64,000 nt of DNA. It comes from Cladorhizidae sp. MBARI D1340-BT2 (taxonomy: Eukaryota > Porifera > Demospongiae > Poecilosclerida > Cladorhizidae). The notes below the pieces were generated by a model. That model did no database searches. It was not told the origin of the DNA and worked only from the letters and a program-made list of their open reading frames with translations. Positions 58,238 to 64,000 of this stretch are shown here, piece by piece. Position 1 is the first letter of the stretch. Each line of letters starts with the position of its first letter. The stretch spans positions 36,548,075 to 36,612,074 of the forward strand of contig JAQNBH010000002.1 in the NCBI GenBank assembly GCA_028752905.1, written 5' to 3'. A program made the translations under genes and the position numbers.

Positions 58238-58482
58238 TTGAGGTGACCCTAGTGAGGGTGAGACTGACTGGGAAGCATGGAGGCAGGTGAGGGTGACTGA
58301 CTGTGAAACATGGAGGCAGGGTGTCCCTAGTGAGGGTGACTGACTGTGAAGCATGGAGGCAGGGTGTCCCTAGTGAGGGTGACTGACTGTGAAGCATGGA
58401 GGCAGGGTGTCCCTAGTGAGGGTGACTGACTGTGAAGCATAGAGGCAGGGTGACCCTAGTGAGGGTGACTGACTGGGAAGCA
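58238..58482 (+). repeat. 43-bp minisatellite (GAAGCATGGAGGCAGGG), copy D
   Basis: About six units, as in copies A and C. Confidence 0.9.
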
Positions 58483-58504
58483 TGGAGGTACATAGTATTG
58501 CACG

Positions 58505-58645
58505 ATGCCTGAGATTGACTCTACTACAGTCGAGGGAGAGAGGAACTTGGTGGACTGGATATCCCCCTCCAGGCATTTCCTCCGCTCTCCCTCCTCCAAG
58601 AACTTTGACATTCACAATGCACGTCATGTACATTCACTTGTATGA
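58505..58645 (+). CDS. Small 46-codon ORF, copy D (unknown)
   Basis: Identical reading to copy C. Confidence 0.25.
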   Translation: MPEIDSTTVEGERNLVDWISPSRHFLRSPSSKNFDIHNARHVHSLV

Positions 58646-59310
58646 GAATCAGCGAGAAAGTTTTAAACTATACACTGTTTTTTCTGCAATGGTCATCACC
58701 CTCAAATAGTGTACGTCCATTTACGAAGTCCAAACAGATGTGTTTGCCTAATCAGGTTCGCAAGGTGAATATTCACTTATAAAACAGAAGTGATCACATA
58801 ATCCTCCAAAGTTTAGGGTGTGGTCTCAGCTGCAGCACTCTATTACTAACCTTAGCCCTAGAATGAACTTGGCCCTACATGATGACCACCTGTAAACACT
58901 AGCATATACATAGCTAGCATTAGCCCTAAACTTCCTCTAATGTTAGCACTGGCCCAGATCTTACAATAATCCTAGCCTCATCCCTTGGCTGCATCTAGCT
59001 CTGGAACTAGCCCTAGAACACCGTGACCTTAGCTCTATCCCTAGACACACCCTCTCTTGACACACCTTCGCTGGACATACCCTCTCTTGACATGCCCATT
59101 CTTGACACACCTTCACTGACATGACCTCTCATGCACGCACTCCCTTGTTGACATGCCTACTCTGGGCATACCCACTTGACACACATTCTCTTGACACACC
59201 CTATCTTGACATGACCTCAATTGACACTCACTCGCTTGACTTGCCCCCTCTGGACACGCCTCATCACTTCATTGATACGCCCTCACTTGACAGTTCTTGG
59301 TTACCTTCAG
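58646..59310. other. Unit body with CTTGACACACC-rich repeat, copy D
   Basis: No gene to 59036, then the degenerate CTTGACACACC repeat to about 59297. Confidence 0.6.
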
Positions 59311-60617
59311 GAACCATCTGAAGTCATCTCTTTCGACTTTGACTTCAGAAACATTCTCAAGCTGCAGTTTCAATTGCAAGGCAAGCCTCTACAGCACATG
59401 GTAAGGAGAGGTAATACACAGACATTATGCTCCAACACTCTACAAGGCAAGGAGAGGAGCAATACACAGACATTATGCTCCAACACTCTACAAGGCAAGG
59501 AGCAATACACAGACATTATGCTCCAACACTCTACAAGGCAAGGAGCAATACACAGACATTATGCTCCAACACTCTACAAGGCAAGAAGCAATACACAGAC
59601 ATTATGCTCCAACACTCTACAAGGCAAGGAGCAATACACAGACATTATGCTTCAACACTCTACAAGGCAAGGAGAGGAGCTATACACAGACATTATGCTC
59701 CAACACTCTACAAGGCAAGGAGCAATACACAGACATTATGCTCCAACACTCTACAAGGCAAGGCAAGGAGCAATACACAGACATTATGCTCCAACACTCT
59801 ACAAGACAAGGAGCAATACACAGACATTATGCTCCAACACTCTACAAGGTAAGGAGAGGAGCAATACACAGACATTATGCTCCAACACTCTACAAGGCAA
59901 GGAGACATTATGCTCCAACACTCTACAAGGTAAGGAGAGGAGCAATACACAGACATTATGCTCCAACACTCTACAAGACAAAGAGAGGAGCTATACACAG
60001 ACATTATGCTCCAACACTCTACAAGACAAAGAGAGGAGCTATACACAGACATTATGCTCCAACACTCTGCAAGGCAAGGGGCAATACACAGATATTATGC
60101 TCCAACATTCTACAAGGCAAGGAGCAATACACAGACATTATGCTCCAACACTCTACAAGGCAAGGAGCAATACACAGACATTATGCTCCAACACTCTACA
60201 AGGCAAGGAGAGGAGCAATACACAGACATTATGCTCCAACACTCTACAAGGCAAGGGGCAATACACAGACATTATGCTCCAACACTCTACATGGCAAGGA
60301 GCAATACACAGACATTATGCTCCAACACTCTACAAGGCAAGGAGCAATACACAGACATTATGCTCCAACACTCTACAAGGCAAGGAGCAATACACAGACA
60401 TTATGCTCCAACACTCTACAAGACAAAGAGAGGAGCTATACACAGACATTATGCTCCAACACTCTACAAGGCAAGGAGCCATTATGCTCCAACACTCTAC
60501 AAGGCAAGGAGCAATACACAGACATTATGCTCCAAAACTCTACAGCACGCTACTATGAAGTCCATATCATCTGCGGTACTAAAACTAATTCGACACAAAA
60601 ATGTGCGCCATTTATAA
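59311..60617 (+). CDS. Candidate terminal two-exon gene, copy D
   Basis: Exon 1 at 59311-59400 and exon 2 at 60546-60617 with the same borders and protein as B and C; AATAAA at 60878-60883. The array between is 1145 bp, not a multiple of three. Confidence 0.35.
59401..60545 (+). repeat. 43/48-bp minisatellite inside candidate intron, copy D
   Basis: Like copy C but one 48-bp unit shorter near 59660-59680. The GTAAGG donor-type units are kept near 59848 and 59930. Confidence 0.9.
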
Positions 60618-62186
60618 TGAACATATCTTTCACTACAGAAATTAAAACTGCAGTCGAGGTATATAGATCTATGAAAAAGATTACCACATCTTTACTTATA
60701 GAGCTATTTTGGTAAAGTTAAGATCAGCAGGACTGAATAGTAAAGCTGCACAGGACGTCAAGACAAAAAGTTGGTGGTTAATTACCATCCTGAAGTTAGC
60801 TAGACTCAATTGTTTTAATATAAAACCAACAATATAAATCCAAACAAATCCCATACTGCATCACACAATACCGAATCAATAAAAACTCTTTATCTGATAT
60901 TTTCTTTGCTGAATGTTCTGAAACATGTATTTCCTCACAATATTTGATATTGCTCTGCATTAGTTATTAGAGTTGCCGTGGCTATGCATTTTCACGTCTA
61001 GTGATTGGTAAAGGGTCTGACAGGAGACCTGCCCAATGATTGCAAGTACAAAAACAACCGACGGGTGAGCGGGTTGGCAGTAACTTCTTAACTCACCATT
61101 GTAGTGTATTCAACAAGTAGTACTAGCCAATGGATATCTTTTGAAAATTATCTTATCCGCTAGAGTGATATCTCCAATTAAGAATTAAAAGATCGTCTAC
61201 AAAAAAATTCCATAGTGCGCGTAAAGCCAGGTTGAGCGGGAGGATGGGGATGGGGTGGGGTTCCGGGAGGAAGGGGGCGGAGGTTGGGGATAGTCTAAAC
61301 TTGGGGTCGTTCATTAGCCAGTGGCAGTACACTTTCGTACTTTGTGGAATTCTAATTGTGAGCGCTTTTTCACATGTAAATATCTATCCCAGGCCCGTTG
61401 CCAGTATGTTCTCCTGTGCCAATTCTATTTATGTGGTGTGTATATAGTAGTCAATATATATATAGGCCTACACTCGTATTTAATGTTGCATCCAGTAGCA
61501 TATTAACTATTCACTGTCTCTGGGTGGCACCCACAGGAGTTAAAAATCTCTCAGATAGCATAAAACTTCCATTATGATCTGCAAACTATCTTTCATCACT
61601 CTCTATATTTCCCTATAGACATGTTCTTGGTACTGGCCAAGTCCTCCCTTCTGGAACTCTAGGCTAATGTGAAGTGTCTTTTTCACTAGAAGCTCCTGTT
61701 TCCTGGCCAGTGGCCTCCTCCCAAATGGAGCTTCCAATGTCCTCATGCATGCTCAGCAATTGTAGACTTTTCATATAGTAATTTGTAAATGTTCTAAATC
61801 CTGATGTTCATTCATCCTGGATATGATCTCTCTGATGGACTACCTTTCAACAGCTGCTAGGGTCACGATAGGTGATGTAGGAGTGCATGCTAGTTGATAA
61901 CTCATCCTTCTGCCTGCTAATGTGTGCCTTTAGTGTTCTAGATCTGAAGACTACTTTGATTCTGAATAACCTCCTGCTATCCTAATCATCTCTGCTATAC
62001 CGTAGTATTCCTCCTCTCCGACTCACATGTAGTTACATTCGAAACCATTACTGCTTGCTCATGACATGGAGCAAACAGCAACTTGCAGGGGGATTGCTTC
62101 ATGTTGTAGAGTGGTGAAGATATTTAAGAGTGAGGTTGGGAAGATTTGCTAGCAATATTATTTTGACAGAAGGTCAGAGAGGGTAT
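60618..62186. other. 3' flank and unassigned body, copy D
   Basis: Same as 30001-31569. No gene seen. Confidence 0.4.
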
Positions 62187-62946
62187 AGGAGTTGTGTTGT
62201 CGTTGTTGAAGTTGGAAAGAGCTCGTGTAGATGTTAAGTTAGAGGGATGTTAGAGTGGGTGTTCATGTTTGGAGATGACATTGCAGTGATGGAAGACTCA
62301 AGGGCTATATAGCTGCAGGTTATGTTGTACAGGCACATTACTTGAGAGCAAGATTATGATAGTAGGACAGAGGGAAGCTGGAGTGACTTAGAAAATTGGA
62401 GAGGAATTAGTTTAAATGCTTGGGTGGGTGTGCATAGGAAGTTACGGAACAATTCTCAGTTAGAGAAGATGGTGAAGAAGGCAAGAGAATGGCTTGGTGA
62501 AGTAACACGATGAACAGAATGAACATGGAGGTGGAAGTAGGTAGAGGAAAGATGTTATGGGAGCTCCTGCAATAGAGTATGAAGCTGAGAGGAGGATGCA
62601 GTTCATAAGAGGCTGGAGGGAAGACAGGTGAGTAGGAGACAGTTGAGAGGTAAGTACCATAGCAGTGGCAGTGCTGACACATCCGAGGTGGAGGAAGCTG
62701 GAGGAGAGGAGGGAAGATGTGTAGGTCTTCTTTGGTAAGAGATTAGAGTGAAGTGAGGAGAGCAAATCGGTAAACATTGGGGATGGAACAGCATGTTGGG
62801 AAGAGTATGAAGTTTGAGGAGAGAGTATGAGCTAGGTAATGTTGTCAGGTGAATGCACAGGTGGAAGGAGATAAGAAATGAGAATGCCAGGGAAAATACT
62901 AAGCTGTCCGTATACTCAGAGGAAGATAACTTTTCGCAAGATCCTC
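62187..62946 (+). pseudogene. Decayed LINE reverse transcriptase, copy D
   Basis: Same relic. Small differences (for example CTCAAGGGCTATATAG near 62298) but the same stops and shifts. Confidence 0.7.
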
Positions 62947-63489
62947 TGTAAAATCTTGCTTCTTTTGGCAACTGAGTCCCCTCAGATTCTTGTTCCCACA
63001 AATTCCTGTCCACGAAGCTTCCTATCCCAACATAATAACGATGTGTTGTTGCTGCTGCTGGTTCAAGCTCATCTCCAGAGATTGCTTCCTCAGACACTAC
63101 ACGGTATCATCATCACAGCATCGGAAGCCTTATCCGTGGGGTGCTCCATTGGGGATCTGTCTGCCAGTGGGAGGCAATGCCACCTTGTGGCTAGGTCACA
63201 TTCTTCCATCTCTGCAGAGGTGGATGGGGAACTGTTTATAAGATGAGCGTACACTTCCCATTCTATTATGTTGTTGGTTTGTTGATGTTTCATATTTTTG
63301 TGTCATATTTTAATTTTAAGGCACTAAGCAAGTGCTTTTTTTGTGGTTGTCTAATTAGATTGTGGTCTCCTTTACGTTCCTCATCTCTGCTATTTACTGG
63401 ACTAATTTAATCAATTAAACACTTGATAGGAATAGGTGTGCATAACTATGTGTGTCTGTGTGTGTGTGTACATTATTTCTCTGTGGGTG
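62947..63489. other. Unassigned, copy D
   Basis: Same as 32336-32878. No gene called. Confidence 0.35.
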
Positions 63490-63890
63490 CAGGGGTGGCG
63501 CAGGCGTACGGCCGCTACAGCCATGGCCGTAGCAATATTATTCCAGATTTTTTTTATTTAAAAAAATATATATTTTTTAGTGGATGTGACTTTTGTGCGC
63601 ATGCGTACTTGAGAAACATGACGACAGGACACTATATAGCAAGGTCTTCTGTCTCAGGTCTGTGTTGTGCTTAACTTGTCCTCATTATGGCAATGCCAGC
63701 CTCAAATTCCACATCCGAGAAGTCCTTCATTGCGAAGACCTACGTAAGAAACACCATGGGTCAAGAGAGGCTTAACAACCTCATTCTTTTGCGTGCTCAT
63801 AAGGATGTTACTGATAAGCTAGACTTAGCTAGCATTGCAAATGAATTTGTTGGTGACTCTGAACATAGACTTAAAATATTTGGTATTTGA
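63490..63890 (+). mobile_element. Internally deleted hAT relic, copy D
   Basis: Terminal repeat at 63490 and dimerisation-domain frame at 63687-63890. The A/T-rich spacer at 63548-63600 differs from B and C (TTTAAAAAAATATATATTTT). Confidence 0.65.
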
Positions 63891-64000
63891 TACTTTTCAA
63901 TAATTTTTTTTTACATTAGCATAAATAATTATCACATGTAGTCAAACAAAAACAATTTTGTCATTATTTATTACCTGCGTGTAGTGGATTATAAGCTATA
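63891..64000. other. Window edge, no gene
   Basis: Matches 33285 onward; cut by the end of the window. Confidence 0.5.

Larger units (their letters stand above)
58097..64000 (+). repeat. Macrosatellite copy D (cut by window edge)
   Basis: The first 5.9 kb of the body. Contents match copies B and C up to just past the hAT relic. The unit presumably continues beyond 64000. Confidence 0.95.

Overview
The window is animal-type nuclear DNA. No prokaryotic operon layout is visible. It is dominated by satellite and minisatellite DNA, transposon relics and isolated exon-like pieces with GT..AG borders. The LINE and hAT relics, the animal TMEM45-type and CNOT11-type coding pieces, and the short introns suggest an early-branching invertebrate; a sponge is my best guess. 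That assignment is inference, because no rRNA or other marker gene is present.

Layout. A macrosatellite of about 15.3 kb occurs as four copies. Copy A (1-7082) is only the end of an array plus the first 3 kb of the body, and it is the most diverged. Copies B (26984-42755), C (42756-58096) and D (58097-64000, cut by the window edge) are near-identical by eye. Each complete unit has a body of about 9 kb followed by about 6.3 kb of a 23/24-bp minisatellite whose units carry the telomere-like CCCTAACCCTA. In order, the body holds: a 43-bp minisatellite (GAAGCATGGAGGCAGGG type); a 46-codon ORF; a CTTGACACAC-rich stretch; an exon, a second 43-bp minisatellite and another exon, followed by AATAAA; a decayed LINE reverse-transcriptase segment; an internally deleted hAT transposon end with the transposase dimerisation domain; a 39-bp minisatellite that reads as a 13-residue CxxC repeat; and an X-box-like palindrome.

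Between copies A and B lie 18 kb of single-copy sequence (7083-25055). It contains a LINE 3' relic on the minus strand (7170-8140), an internally deleted hAT element with visible terminal inverted repeats (8637-9940), and an intact single-exon TMEM45/DUF716 membrane protein gene (14684-15634). It also has hairpin MITEs (best at 18320-18505), a 49-bp minisatellite in which two variants alternate, and candidate exons of unidentified genes (18488-18796, 19439-19784, 24318-24564). A frameshifted copy of a multicopy invertebrate gene family with a PIN-like EADTR motif lies at 19777-22140, and an orphan CNOT11 exon lies on the minus strand at 24700-24779. The stretch ends in a long compound trinucleotide microsatellite that runs directly into the next minisatellite array.

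The genes do not form a pathway. The best candidates for something undescribed are the macrosatellite with telomere-like units, the repeated candidate two-exon gene that holds a three-frame-open minisatellite in its intron, and the CxxC 13-mer ORF. All identifications come from reading the sequence; no search was run.
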